Shown here: piece after piece, positions 6,786-17,447 of the stretch | Numbering within the stretch: the stretch's first letter is position 1 | Layout: every line of letters begins with the position of its first letter | Source: JAICLL01 sp035252155 | GTDB lineage: Bacteria; Planctomycetota; Planctomycetia; Pirellulales; JAICIG01 | Reading direction: 5' to 3' | Length of the DNA: 17,488 nt | NCBI GenBank assembly: GCA_035252155.1 | Contig: DATFDL010000787.1 | Coordinates: 1-17,488 of the forward strand | Program-made: the position numbers and the translations under genes | The notes under the pieces: model-generated | The model's input: the letters and a program-made list of their open reading frames with translations, nothing else | Databases searched by the model: none | Told to the model about the DNA's origin: nothing

Positions 6786-7789
6786 GCCTGGTGACAAGCT
6801 ACATTCGCGATCTGGCCGTCGATGCGGTGCGCGGCTGGAACCGGTTCTGGTTTTCACCGGCCGACCCAGCCACACTGGGCCTGATCCGACTTCTCACCGG
6901 CGTCTTGTTGCTCTACACGCACGCGACTTGGACCTTTGGCCTCGACGATTTCTTTGGCCAGCACAGTTGGATCACGCGCGAGGCCATCGACACGCTCACG
7001 CCCCGCGGCGCCGACGACCAGCCCCAGGCGAGCTTCGCCTGGAGTTATTTTTGGTGGATCGACTCGTTGCCGCCGCCCTGGTCGGGCCGGGTGTTGTGGG
7101 CGGCGCATCTGACGGCGCTGGCGGTCTTTGTTCTGCTCGCGCTGGGACTCTTTAGCCGGACGATGGCGCTAGCCGCCTTTTTGGCGGTAGTCGCGTACAT
7201 TCATCGTGTTCGGGCGACGGAGTTCGGACTCGACCAGGTGAACGGCATGCTGGTCATGTATCTATGGATCGGCCCGTGCGGCGGCGCCTGGTCGCTCGAC
7301 CGGTTGTGGGCGGCGTGGCGGCACCGACGCCGCACCGGCCAGCCGCTGCCGCCCGTCGAGCCCTCGGTCGCGGCGAACCTGGCGATTCGCTTGCTGCAAA
7401 TCCACCTCTGCGCGGTCTATCTGTTTTCCGCGCTGGGCAAGCTGCAGGGCGTCACCTGGTGGTCGGGCCAGGCTTTGTGGTATGTGTTGGCGAACCCCGA
7501 GTACCATGCGTTCCCGGTCGAATGGCTCGCCCATTGGCCGGTGCTGGGCGCGCTGCTCACCGAGACGGTCCTCTATTGGGAGCTGTTTTTCTGCGTGCTG
7601 ATCTGGTCGCCGCGGCTGCGGCCAATCGTGCTGGCCATGGCCGTACCGCTGCACCTGGGCATTGCGTTTGGGCTGCGCATCCTTCCCTTCGGGCTGGGCA
7701 TGTTGATCGCCTGCCTGTCGTTCGTATCGCCGTCGCTCATCCGGCGGGTGCTGACTGGCAAGATCGGGACCCAAGGTACGGCCCTGTAG
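6782..7789 (+). CDS. HTTM domain integral membrane protein
   Basis: The 335-aa protein is hydrophobic, with roughly seven to nine membrane segments, the clearest at about residues 31-50, 103-143, 157-165, 200-222, 255-275 and 282-320. It resembles the HTTM family, related to vitamin K-dependent gamma-carboxylase. Support comes from an N-terminal part with FWFSPADPATLGLIRLLTG, and AVYLFSALGKLQGVTWWSGQALWY, the family's F-S-x-L-x-K-L-x-G-x-x-W pattern. True carboxylase activity is not implied; bacterial members are mostly uncharacterised. The start overlaps the upstream gene by 4 nt. The TAG stop (7787-7789) lies inside the left arm of the palindrome at 7784-7873, so the final codons before it may have been set by that insertion. 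Confidence 0.87.
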   Translation: MSLVTSYIRDLAVDAVRGWNRFWFSPADPATLGLIRLLTGVLLLYTHATWTFGLDDFFGQHSWITREAIDTLTPRGADDQPQASFAWSYFWWIDSLPPPWSGRVLWAAHLTALAVFVLLALGLFSRTMALAAFLAVVAYIHRVRATEFGLDQVNGMLVMYLWIGPCGGAWSLDRLWAAWRHRRRTGQPLPPVEPSVAANLAIRLLQIHLCAVYLFSALGKLQGVTWWSGQALWYVLANPEYHAFPVEWLAHWPVLGALLTETVLYWELFFCVLIWSPRLRPIVLAMAVPLHLGIAFGLRILPFGLGMLIACLSFVSPSLIRRVLTGKIGTQGTAL

Positions 7790-7873
7790 GGAACGCCCTC
7801 TGTGGCGTTCCGGGAACTGCCATTCGACGTCGCGCCGCCCCACACGGAACGCCACAGAGGGCGTTCCCTACAG
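7784..7873. repeat. Dispersed palindromic repeat, family A (complete copy)
   Basis: Arms 7784-7812 and 7845-7873 are perfect 29-bp inverted repeats (outer end CTGTAGGGAACGCC) around a 32-nt centre. The centre shares TCGACG-CGCG-CGCCC-like sequence with the copy at 1-83, so whole elements are homologous, not only the arms. The left arm contains the HTTM stop codon. It sits between convergent genes and would form a strong hairpin in both transcripts, so a two-way transcription end is possible, although no T-tract is present. Confidence 0.9.
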
Positions 7874-7888
7874 ACGCTGTCAACTACC

Positions 7889-8869
7889 TCAACCCGTCGG
7901 CGCGTTGACCCAGGCCCGTAGCGGTTTGCCTTCGAGGCCAAGCAACAGGTTATCGGCACAAATCTCGGCCATGCCGTTGCGGCTCGAAACAGTGGCGCTG
8001 GCAATGTGCGGTGCGATCACGACGTTGGGCAACTGCAAGAGCGGATCGTCGAGTCGCGGCGGCTCGGGGTCGGTCACGTCGAGCCCGGCGGCAAAGATGT
8101 CGCCATTTTTCAAGGCGGCATAGAGATCGGCTTGCACGTGCAGCGGGCCGCGGGCACTGTTCACAAACACCGCCGTGCGCTTCATCTTTTTGAACGCCGC
8201 CGCGTTGAACATGCCCTGCGTCGTGGCGTTCAGATCGGCATGGACGGAGACAAAATCCGATTCCCGCAAGAGCGTGTCGAAATCGACTTGCACCGCCTTC
8301 AAATCGCGCTCGGCGGCTTCGCTGACATAGCGGTCGTGATACAGCACGCGCATCTCCCAGCCGCCGAAACATTTTTTGGCCATGGCGTAGCCGATCCGCC
8401 CCATGCCAACAATGCCGATGGTCTTGCCGTACAGGTCTTGGCCGATGTGCCCCAGCGGCTCCCACGTTTTCCATTGGCCGTCCAGCACGTAACGATGCCC
8501 GGCCACTACGTGTCGGGCGGCGGCGATCAACAGGGCAAAGGCCAGATCGGCCGTCGCTTCGGTGAGCACGCCGGGCGTATTACCCACGCGAATACCGCGG
8601 CGGGTGGCTTCGGGCACGTCGATGTTGTTAAACCCCACCGCGTAATTGCTGATCACCTTAAGCTGCCCTCCGGCGGCATCCATGAACTCGGCGTCGACCT
8701 TTTCAGTAAGCAGCGTCAGCACGCCGTCGCAGCCGCGAATCTTCTTCAGAAGCACATCGCGCGGCGGGGGAAGCTGCTCGGCCCAAACTTCGGCTTGGCA
8801 GGCGGCCACGACGCGATCCAGCCCGGCCGCCGGGATACGGCGGGTAACAAACACCTTCGACTTCGACAT
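7889..8869 (-). CDS. D-2-hydroxyacid dehydrogenase, glyoxylate/hydroxypyruvate reductase type
   Basis: The 326-aa protein is a D-isomer-specific 2-hydroxyacid dehydrogenase closest to GyaR/GRHPR enzymes, which reduce glyoxylate to glycolate and hydroxypyruvate to D-glycerate in the cytoplasm. Visible elements are NYAVGFNNIDV at 75-85, the nucleotide loop GMGRIG at 155-160, and the catalytic triad R240 (NSARG), E269 (TDPEP) and H288 (APHIASATVSSR). The acidic D179 after the second Rossmann strand suggests preference for NADH over NADPH; this is inference. The ATG at 8869 is preceded by GGAG (8877-8880) with a 7-nt gap. TACAAT on the minus strand (8910-8915) is a possible -10 box. Exact substrate cannot be told from sequence alone; 3-phosphoglycerate dehydrogenase is less likely because the regulatory C-terminal domain is absent. 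Confidence 0.9.
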   Translation of the reverse strand: MSKSKVFVTRRIPAAGLDRVVAACQAEVWAEQLPPPRDVLLKKIRGCDGVLTLLTEKVDAEFMDAAGGQLKVISNYAVGFNNIDVPEATRRGIRVGNTPGVLTEATADLAFALLIAAARHVVAGHRYVLDGQWKTWEPLGHIGQDLYGKTIGIVGMGRIGYAMAKKCFGGWEMRVLYHDRYVSEAAERDLKAVQVDFDTLLRESDFVSVHADLNATTQGMFNAAAFKKMKRTAVFVNSARGPLHVQADLYAALKNGDIFAAGLDVTDPEPPRLDDPLLQLPNVVIAPHIASATVSSRNGMAEICADNLLLGLEGKPLRAWVNAPTG

Positions 8870-8992
8870 GAACTAGCTCCGGTGAGACACCTACATCGGC
8901 TGGCATGCGATTGTAACAGCTTGGATGGTGATGTGCAGGGATGTCTTTGAACAGAAGGCAACGAAGAAAACAAAAGAAAGTAAACCGAGGCG
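8870..8992. other. Short intergenic region between STAND gene and dehydrogenase gene
   Basis: This 123-bp stretch holds the ribosome binding site and possible -10 box of the dehydrogenase gene. An adenine-rich purine tract (about 8948-8985) stands out against the GC-rich surroundings. It may be a repeat remnant or a spacer following the STAND gene. No hairpin terminator is evident. Confidence 0.35.
8877..8880 (-). promoter_or_regulatory. Ribosome binding site of the dehydrogenase gene
   Basis: GGAG on the minus strand is spaced 7 nt from the ATG at 8869. It is one of the few clear Shine-Dalgarno sites in the window. Confidence 0.6.
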
Positions 8993-11746
8993 CTACCGCG
9001 GGATCCGCTCGAGTGCTTCGCGAATGCCCTCGGCGCGCGGGTGGCCGAGACGCCGAGCCTCATCGTGGGCTTCGTCGAGTATCGCGGCGGCTTCGCCATA
9101 TCGCTGCCTTCTCAAGAGTGCTTCTCCGAGCAAATGCTTGGCTCCCAGGGCGCCCCAGACGAATTGGCACCTCTCTGAGATCGCGAGGGCTAGCGCCTCG
9201 CGCGCGGTCTCTTGTGCTGCCTCCGCCTGACCTTCGCCGAGCAGGAGGATCGTTTGCTCGCAAAGCAGCTCGATACGGTATAAGTCGAATCCGCATTGCA
9301 ACGCCACGCTCAGCCCGTCGGCAATCCCCTTGGCGCATTGCGATGAGTTTCCGCAAATGCGCTGATGGCGGGCGTGCACCAGGTGCATCAGCGCGAGATG
9401 TTCCATCGATCCGGAATGTAGAATCCAAGCGGCGGCTTGGTCGAAATCTTGCCGGGCGTCGGCCAAATGATAATGCCTGGCTTCGGCGTCCGCACGGAGC
9501 AACTGCGTCCGGGCGCGATCGCCCTCCCAGCCGAACTCGGCGTAGAGATCGGCCACTTCGGTCGCAAGCAACGCTTGTTCGGGGCGGCCAAGGACGAGAT
9601 AAAGCTGGGGACGAGGAATGACGCAACCCAATTCGAGATCGGGGATACGTAGCGTCTGGCCCATCAGAAGCGCGGCCACGGCCGTTCGGTGCGGATCGCC
9701 TTCTTGCGCGACCTCGGGCAGCCGCCCTTGCAGCAAGCGTATGTCAGATCGAAAGTATGCCATGTTGTGCTGCCGATACGCCTCCTCGATTTCACCGAGC
9801 GACCGCAGATACCAACCCAACGCCCAACGATTCTCTCGCCACGGAAACATGCGCACGATTCGCAGCCCGCGAGCCACCTCTCCCAGCTTCCAGGCCAGAT
9901 GCGCATGGCCGCCGAGCACCTGCTCGTACAGCGCGAGCGCTTCGTCGGGCCGACCGGCCTCGAGCGCGTGGTAAATGGCTTCTTCGATCAGATCGAGCGT
10001 GGCTGGTTCTTCGGGCAGCCGGAGGCCTGGTCGTTGGGCGAGGCTTAGGAGTTGCTCTCGAATGGCATTGTGCCCGGCTTGCGACTCGCTGGTTGCCAGC
10101 CGCTTGAAATGGTCGCGAACGGCGGGATGGACTTCGAGCGCGCCCTGTTCAGAGCAGAGCGCGAGATGACGCCGCACGAGCGAATCGATGGCTTGGTTCA
10201 AGGCGTGCGTGTCGAGCGGAGCCAGCGCGCCGGCTCGGCTCCATTTCGTCTGGTAACGTCGGCAAAGCTCACCCAGCCGCCGCAACACGTAGTCTTTCGC
10301 AATCCAATGCGCGAATTCGAGCGATGCGCGTCGGATTGCTTTTGCCCAATCGGCCGGATGAAAATCGACCTGCCGCCGGCGAACCGGGCCTTCGGCAAAA
10401 CCGAGATCTCGCAGCGTTCGCCGCAACGATTGCCACACTTTCACGCCCGTGGGCTGGCTCACCAGCCGGGCCATGCGCGCCAGTAGTTCGCGGAACCGCG
10501 CACGGTCTTCGAGCGAAAGCGGTCGCTCGTCGTCTGGCGGAGAATCGGGCGCCAGGGCATAACGTCTGGCGAGTTCAGTCGCTTCATCGCCAATCGCTCT
10601 CGCCTGCAGTTCAATACCTTCTTGAAGAATCGCAATCGCGTCACTGCGAAAAGACGTTTCCGGACCGGCCGTCCGCGCCGCGAAAACGGCGGCCTCCATC
10701 GCATCGCGGGCTGATTGAATCAGCTCCCATCGCCATTTTTGCTCCTCGAGCGTGCCAACATCGCCACTGCGCTGGGCTGCCTCGGCGATTTCACGGGCCG
10801 TATGCGCTCGCACCGGCGGCGAGCATACCAGCAGTGAAATAAACTGTTCCCGCACCACGCTCCGACGAAACAAACAAAGCTGCATCAACAACTCCAATTC
10901 ATCGCGCGGCAAATGCCGTTCGTACTGGCGCAACAGGCGCGATAGTCGCGCGGCTTGTGGATCTGCGGTGGCATCGATCGAAGGGAGTTCGGGCGCTCGT
11001 GACGGATCGCCGTCGAGGAATTGTCCAACCAGGCCCCCGAGGTGATCGAGCGTCAGCGGATGTTCACCGTAGTTTTCGGCCAGCCGCCGCAGGGCTTCGT
11101 CGTCGCCGCGCACGCCGCGACTTCGCAGCAATTCGACGCCTGCCGGTGCGTCGAGGCCGCCGAGCGCGACGTGGCGATAATCCGCCCCGCCCGAGTGTTC
11201 GAAATCGGTCAGCGGGAAGCGGCTGGTGATCAGAACCATGCTTCGGCCGATTCCGTGCGCTGCCCGCAGGAGCAAGGTCTTCAAGAGGGGATCGTCTATG
11301 CGGCCGAATTCGGCCGCGCCAGGTTCGCCCGCCGACTGCACGCGCTCCAACCCGTCGAGCACTAATAAGTGCCGCGCCCCGCTGGCAAGCGCCTCGATTA
11401 AAAGGTGCAGAAGTCCCTGCCCGCGTGCCCGGGCGCCCTCGGGCGACGGCGTCGAAAAATACTGAAACGCCTGGCGCAGGAACTGCCCTGCATCAGGCTC
11501 ACGGTAAAAGCTCCAGACGAAAAGGCCGTTGGGGCGAAGCGCCCCTTCCGACGCGCGCACCACTTCGTCGAGAAATTGCGCGGCCAGGGCGGTCTTGCCG
11601 GACCCGCCCAAGCCGATTAGCGCCACAATTCCAGTAAATTCGTCAGCCCAAAACCTCAGCAAATCAGATCGTTCGCGCTCGCGGCCGACGAACTTCGGCG
11701 CGGTCGGCAAGGCGTGAACGATGCAGGGATCGGGCGGTCGTGTCAC
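8993..11746 (-). CDS. STAND-family (NB-ARC-like) ATPase with C-terminal TPR-like repeats, no effector domain
   Basis: The 917-aa protein is a signal-transduction ATPase of the STAND class, likely a cytoplasmic sensor that oligomerises when triggered. The order is: a short N-terminus; VGRERE at 20-25; Walker A GLGGSGKT at 45-52; Walker B LLVLDGLE at 127-134; sensor TSR at 174-176; GEHPLTL at 227-233, standing for the GLPLA motif; a helical part with FRRSV at 293-297; a winged-helix end with HPAVRDHF at 540-547; and TPR-like helical repeats from about 590 to the end. The stretch 330-505 seems to be additional to the usual distance between FRR and HPxVRDHF. No TIR, protease, nuclease or other effector is fused. 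The start is GTG at 11746; an in-frame TAG lies 21 nt upstream, so no N-terminal domain can be hidden. Neighbouring genes supply no obvious effector. Roles in defence or in signalling are both possible. Confidence 0.88.
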   Translation of the reverse strand: MTRPPDPCIVHALPTAPKFVGRERERSDLLRFWADEFTGIVALIGLGGSGKTALAAQFLDEVVRASEGALRPNGLFVWSFYREPDAGQFLRQAFQYFSTPSPEGARARGQGLLHLLIEALASGARHLLVLDGLERVQSAGEPGAAEFGRIDDPLLKTLLLRAAHGIGRSMVLITSRFPLTDFEHSGGADYRHVALGGLDAPAGVELLRSRGVRGDDEALRRLAENYGEHPLTLDHLGGLVGQFLDGDPSRAPELPSIDATADPQAARLSRLLRQYERHLPRDELELLMQLCLFRRSVVREQFISLLVCSPPVRAHTAREIAEAAQRSGDVGTLEEQKWRWELIQSARDAMEAAVFAARTAGPETSFRSDAIAILQEGIELQARAIGDEATELARRYALAPDSPPDDERPLSLEDRARFRELLARMARLVSQPTGVKVWQSLRRTLRDLGFAEGPVRRRQVDFHPADWAKAIRRASLEFAHWIAKDYVLRRLGELCRRYQTKWSRAGALAPLDTHALNQAIDSLVRRHLALCSEQGALEVHPAVRDHFKRLATSESQAGHNAIREQLLSLAQRPGLRLPEEPATLDLIEEAIYHALEAGRPDEALALYEQVLGGHAHLAWKLGEVARGLRIVRMFPWRENRWALGWYLRSLGEIEEAYRQHNMAYFRSDIRLLQGRLPEVAQEGDPHRTAVAALLMGQTLRIPDLELGCVIPRPQLYLVLGRPEQALLATEVADLYAEFGWEGDRARTQLLRADAEARHYHLADARQDFDQAAAWILHSGSMEHLALMHLVHARHQRICGNSSQCAKGIADGLSVALQCGFDLYRIELLCEQTILLLGEGQAEAAQETAREALALAISERCQFVWGALGAKHLLGEALLRRQRYGEAAAILDEAHDEARRLGHPRAEGIREALERIPR

Positions 11747-11753
11747 GATCGCC

Positions 11754-11759
11754 AGTATA
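11754..11759 (-). promoter_or_regulatory. Possible -10 box of the STAND gene
   Basis: TATACT on the minus strand, preceded by CGC, ends 7 nt before the GTG start, which would give a leaderless mRNA. No convincing -35 box is seen. The in-frame stop at 11765-11767 limits the start to this spot. Confidence 0.35.
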
Positions 11760-11813
11760 GCGGCCTACGCGATAGAGTGCGTCGGCAGGCGCCGGGCAAC
11801 GGCGAGCGATGAC

Positions 11814-11836
11814 CAAGATCACAGGCTGTGATCTTG
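11814..11836. promoter_or_regulatory. 23-bp perfect palindrome, likely operator, in divergent spacer
   Basis: CAAGATCACAG (11814-11824) and CTGTGATCTTG (11826-11836) are perfect inverted repeats around one central G. A one-base loop makes an RNA hairpin poor, so a dimeric DNA-binding protein site is more likely. It lies 67 bp before the STAND start and 115 bp before the DUF1501 start, and could control either. The half-sites TCACA and TGTGA have the reverse order of a CRP site. Confidence 0.6.
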
Positions 11837-11939
11837 AATCGCCTTGTTCGCGGCGGGGCCTTCCCGCTGGGCATTACGGCCGTTTGCTGGTACAACGGTG
11901 GACAATGCCGTAATCCGCTGCTTCGGGACTCGAATCGCC

Positions 11940-11944
11940 GAGGA
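11940..11944 (+). promoter_or_regulatory. Ribosome binding site that decides the start at 11952
   Basis: GAGGA lies 7 nt before the ATG at 11952. It supports this start over a TTG at 11844, which would add 36 residues ahead of the twin-arginine leader. Confidence 0.6.
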
Positions 11945-11951
11945 CAACACG

Positions 11952-13391
11952 ATGAGCTGGATCACGATGCTGGGCACACCGCGGGCAAGCTGCGATGGCA
12001 TTACGCGCCGCGAGACGCTGGCCGCCGGCGCACTGACGCTCTTGGGCGGCTTGTTCAACACGCGGTCGCTAGGGGCGGTCGAACAATCGGCAGACGCCTG
12101 GCTGCGGCCGGCCAAGGCTAAGAGCGTGGTGCTGCTCTATCTGCAAGGCGGCCCGCCTACGCAAGACATGTTCGATCTGAAGCCCGAGGCACCCAGTGAC
12201 GTGGCGGGCGAATTCAAGCCGATCGCCTCCAGCGCGCCTGGCGTCGAAGTCGGCGAGTTGCTGCCGCTCACCGCCCGCTGGATGCACAAGGCGGCCATCG
12301 TCCGCAGCGTGTATCATCAGGCGGCCTGCCATCTCAACATCCCGATGTACACGGGCTACGACATCAACCTGCCCGACGAAGAATTCCGCGACAGCGATCC
12401 GCCCAGTATGGGCTCGGTCTGCTCCTATCTGGAGCGCGATCAGCAGAAGGAACTTCCGACGTATGCGTATCTGCCATGTCCGTTGGGCTGGGGCGAGCTG
12501 CGCAAGAAGGCCGGGCCGTATGGCGGCTTTTTGGGGCGGCGCTACGACCCGTTTTGCACGGAGTGCACGGCGTATGTCGACAACCCACCCGAGACGCAAT
12601 ATGACGCGCAGCCATTGCGCGGCGAGCCGCGGCTGACCGACATGGACCTGCTCGAAGGCGTCACGCTCGACCGGCTCGATGGCCGCCGCCGGCTGGTCGA
12701 GCAGTTCGACGATCGTTTTCGCGAGCTCGAACGGCGCGGCGAGCTGGGCAATTTTCCGCGCCAGCAGCGGCTGGCCTTCGACATGCTCAGCTCAGCCCGA
12801 GTGCGAGAAGCGTTTGATCTCAGCCGCGAAGACGACGCCTCTCGCGACCGTTACGGCCGCACGCTCTTCGGTTCGTCGACGCTGCTGGCCCGGCGGCTGG
12901 TCGAACGCGGCGTGCGGTTTGTGAACGTGAGTTGGGATAATTTTTCGGCCCGCTATCAAGTGAGCCGGGCAGGATGGGACACGCACGAAAACAATTTTCC
13001 GATGATGAAGGTGATGCTGCCCGACTTCGATCAGACGTATTCCGCGTTTCTCGAAGACCTCGACCGCCGAGGGCTGCTCGACGAGACACTGGTTGTGACG
13101 ATGGGTGAAATGGGCCGCACGCCCAAAATCAACGCGAAGGGCGGGCGCGATCATTGGACCTATTGCTACTCGGTATTGCTGGCCGGGGCGGGCATCCGCG
13201 GCGGCTCGATCTACGGAGCGTCCGACGCACAAGCGGCCTTCATCAAAAGCAACCCCGTGCACATTCGCGATATTTGCTCGACCATTTATCACCTGTTAGG
13301 CATCGACCCGGAGATGCCCGTTTTCGATCGCGGCGGGCGGCCCATCGCCGTCGGGCACGGCGGACGACCGATCCACGACATCCTCGGCTAG
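11952..13391 (+). CDS. DUF1501 family protein with Tat-type leader (first of two)
   Basis: The 479-aa protein belongs to DUF1501, a planctomycete-rich branch of the alkaline phosphatase superfamily, with unknown reaction. The N-terminus has ITRRETLAAGALTLLGGLF, a twin-arginine export leader. The body shows LYLQGGPPTQDMFDLKP, the family's opening motif, then GWDTHENNF (W342, D343, H345), GEMGRTP at 385-391 and GGRDHW with H401. These are positioned like the metal ligands of the superfamily. The C-terminus GRPIAVGHGGRPIHDILG is standard. It is the first gene of a three-gene unit. The next gene begins 12 nt after its TAG at the earliest start. It differs clearly from the second DUF1501 in this operon, so they are not a recent duplication. 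Confidence 0.92.
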   Translation: MSWITMLGTPRASCDGITRRETLAAGALTLLGGLFNTRSLGAVEQSADAWLRPAKAKSVVLLYLQGGPPTQDMFDLKPEAPSDVAGEFKPIASSAPGVEVGELLPLTARWMHKAAIVRSVYHQAACHLNIPMYTGYDINLPDEEFRDSDPPSMGSVCSYLERDQQKELPTYAYLPCPLGWGELRKKAGPYGGFLGRRYDPFCTECTAYVDNPPETQYDAQPLRGEPRLTDMDLLEGVTLDRLDGRRRLVEQFDDRFRELERRGELGNFPRQQRLAFDMLSSARVREAFDLSREDDASRDRYGRTLFGSSTLLARRLVERGVRFVNVSWDNFSARYQVSRAGWDTHENNFPMMKVMLPDFDQTYSAFLEDLDRRGLLDETLVVTMGEMGRTPKINAKGGRDHWTYCYSVLLAGAGIRGGSIYGASDAQAAFIKSNPVHIRDICSTIYHLLGIDPEMPVFDRGGRPIAVGHGGRPIHDILG

Positions 13392-13403
13392 CGGACCAAA
13401 CCT

Positions 13404-15915
<2,512 letters not shown>

Positions 15916-15926
<11 letters not shown>

Positions 15927-17346
15927 AGTCACGCGCAACACGATCGGCCGGCGGCATCTACTGCGGCTTGCAGGCACGGGTTTCGGTGCGCTGGCGCTCG
16001 ATGCCTTGCTGGCTTCGGAGTCGCTCGCCGCCCGCTCCGGCTCATCGGCGGGCGAGGCGCGCCGGCTGAATCCGCTGGCGGTGCTGCCGGGGCATCATCC
16101 GGCGCGGGCCAAAAGCTGCATCTTTCTTTACCTGCCCGGCGGCCCTTCGCAGCTCGATTTGTTCGATTACAAGCCGAAGCTGCAAGCGAGCAACGGCACG
16201 CCCCTGCCGTTTGAAAAGCCGAAGCTCGAACGCACCAAGACGGGCAACCTCTTCGCCTCGCCCTGGAAGTTCACGCCGCGCGGCCAAAGCGGCCTGCTGG
16301 TGAGCGAGCTTTTGCCCCAGCTTGCCGGCTGCGTCGACGACTTGTGCGTCATCCGTTCGATGGTGGCCGACAATATCAATCACACCGGCGCCGCGTTGCA
16401 AATGAATACCGGCGACGAGCGCTTTCCGCGTCCCAGCCTCGGCTCGTGGGTCACCTATGGGCTCGGGTCGGAGAACGACAATCTGCCCGGCTTTGTGGTC
16501 ATCAGTCCGCAATCGGTGTTTCAAGGCTCGCCACTCTGGGGATCGAGCTTCTTGCCCGGTGCCTACCAGGCCACCTGGGTCCGCGATCTGGAGCATCCCA
16601 TCGAGCATTTGGCCGACCCGCATAAAGACCCGGCGCGGCAGCGCGCCCAGCTCGATGCGCTCAGGCGATTGAACCAGCTTCATCGTCGCGGCCGCGAGAT
16701 CGACGCACAATTGGAGGCGCGGATTGCGTCGTTCGAGCTGGCGTTTCGCATGCAGGCCCAGGCGCCCGAGGCGTTTGACCATTCGCGCGAGACCGAGGCC
16801 ACCAAGCGACTCTACGGCGTCGGGCAAGAGAAGACCGATGTTTTTGCCCGGCAATGTCTGCTGGCGCGGCGGCTGGTCGAGCGCGGTGTGCGTTTTGTGC
16901 AGGTGTACGACAGCGGCGGCCCGGCGTGGGACCATCACAGCAACATCAAGCAGGCCTTGCCCGAACGGTGCGCCGCCACCGATCAGCCCACCGCGGCGCT
17001 CTTGTGCGATCTCAAGTCGCGCGGGCTACTCGACGAGACACTGGTGGTGTGGGGCGGCGAATTCGGCCGTTCGCCAACCGCTGAAGGGGCCGACGGTCGC
17101 GAGCACCATCCGTTCGGCTTTGCGATGTGGCTGGCCGGTGGCGGCGTGCGCGGCGGCAGTGCTCACGGCGCCACCGACGAGTACGGCTGGCACGCCGTCG
17201 AAAACAAAGTACACGTCCACGATTTGCACGCCACCATCTTGCACCTGATGGGGCTCGATCACGAGCGGCTCACCTATCGTTGGGGCGGCCGAGATTACCG
17301 CCTGACCGACGTCGCCGGCAATGTCGTGCGCGAAATTCTGGTCTAA
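15916..17346 (+). CDS. DUF1501 family protein with Tat-type leader (second of two)
   Basis: The 476-aa protein has the N-terminus TIGRRHLLRLAGTGFGALALDALLA, a twin-arginine-like export leader. It then has the DUF1501 opening IFLYLPGGPSQLDLFDYKP, AWDHHSN (W338, D339, H340, H341), WGGEFGRSP at 379-387, REHHPFGF with H397 and H398, and the common C-terminus YRWGGRDYRLTDVAGNVV. This is the classic DUF1501 partner of DUF1549/DUF1553 proteins. The start at 15916 overlaps the end of the preceding gene by 11 nt, so translation is coupled. The reaction is unknown; a hydrolase or transferase acting on a phosphate or sulfate ester is suggested by the fold only. It ends the operon, and a hairpin follows 32 nt later. 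Confidence 0.94.
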
Positions 17347-17378
17347 CCTTGGTGTCAGATTGGCGTATCGGCGGGTGC

Positions 17379-17447
17379 CACGGCATCCGTTGCGGCGAAT
17401 GCGACGCCGCCTAGCTCGCAATCGCTGTCGCCGCGACGGACGCCGTG
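17379..17447. repeat. Hairpin / inverted repeat after the operon
   Basis: Arms 17379-17403 and 17423-17447 pair at 21 of 25 positions (CACGGC, TCCGT and GCGGCGA blocks) around a 19-nt loop. It begins 32 nt after the DUF1501 stop. It may serve as the transcript end or be another dispersed palindrome; no T-tract follows, so a standard intrinsic terminator is not supported. The remaining bases to the window end show nothing recognisable. Confidence 0.6.

Noticed and set aside
7784..7873. Palindromes as a CRISPR array or as IS ends
   Set aside because: Copies are far apart with no regular spacers, no cas genes are present, and no transposase lies between or beside them.
8006..8950. Long plus-strand open frame (314 codons) opposite the dehydrogenase gene
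   Set aside because: It is the antisense shadow of a gene with a complete catalytic triad.
8993..11746. Fused TIR, protease or nuclease effector on the STAND protein
   Set aside because: ATPase motifs begin at residue 20, an in-frame stop lies 21 nt upstream, and nothing in the C-terminal TPR-like region resembles such domains.
11814..11836. Reading the 23-bp palindrome as a CRP/FNR-type site
   Set aside because: The half-sites are in the reverse order (TCACA then TGTGA, 3 bp apart) and the spacing does not fit.
17379..17447. Standard intrinsic terminator after the operon
   Set aside because: No run of T follows the hairpin, so it is reported as a hairpin/repeat only.
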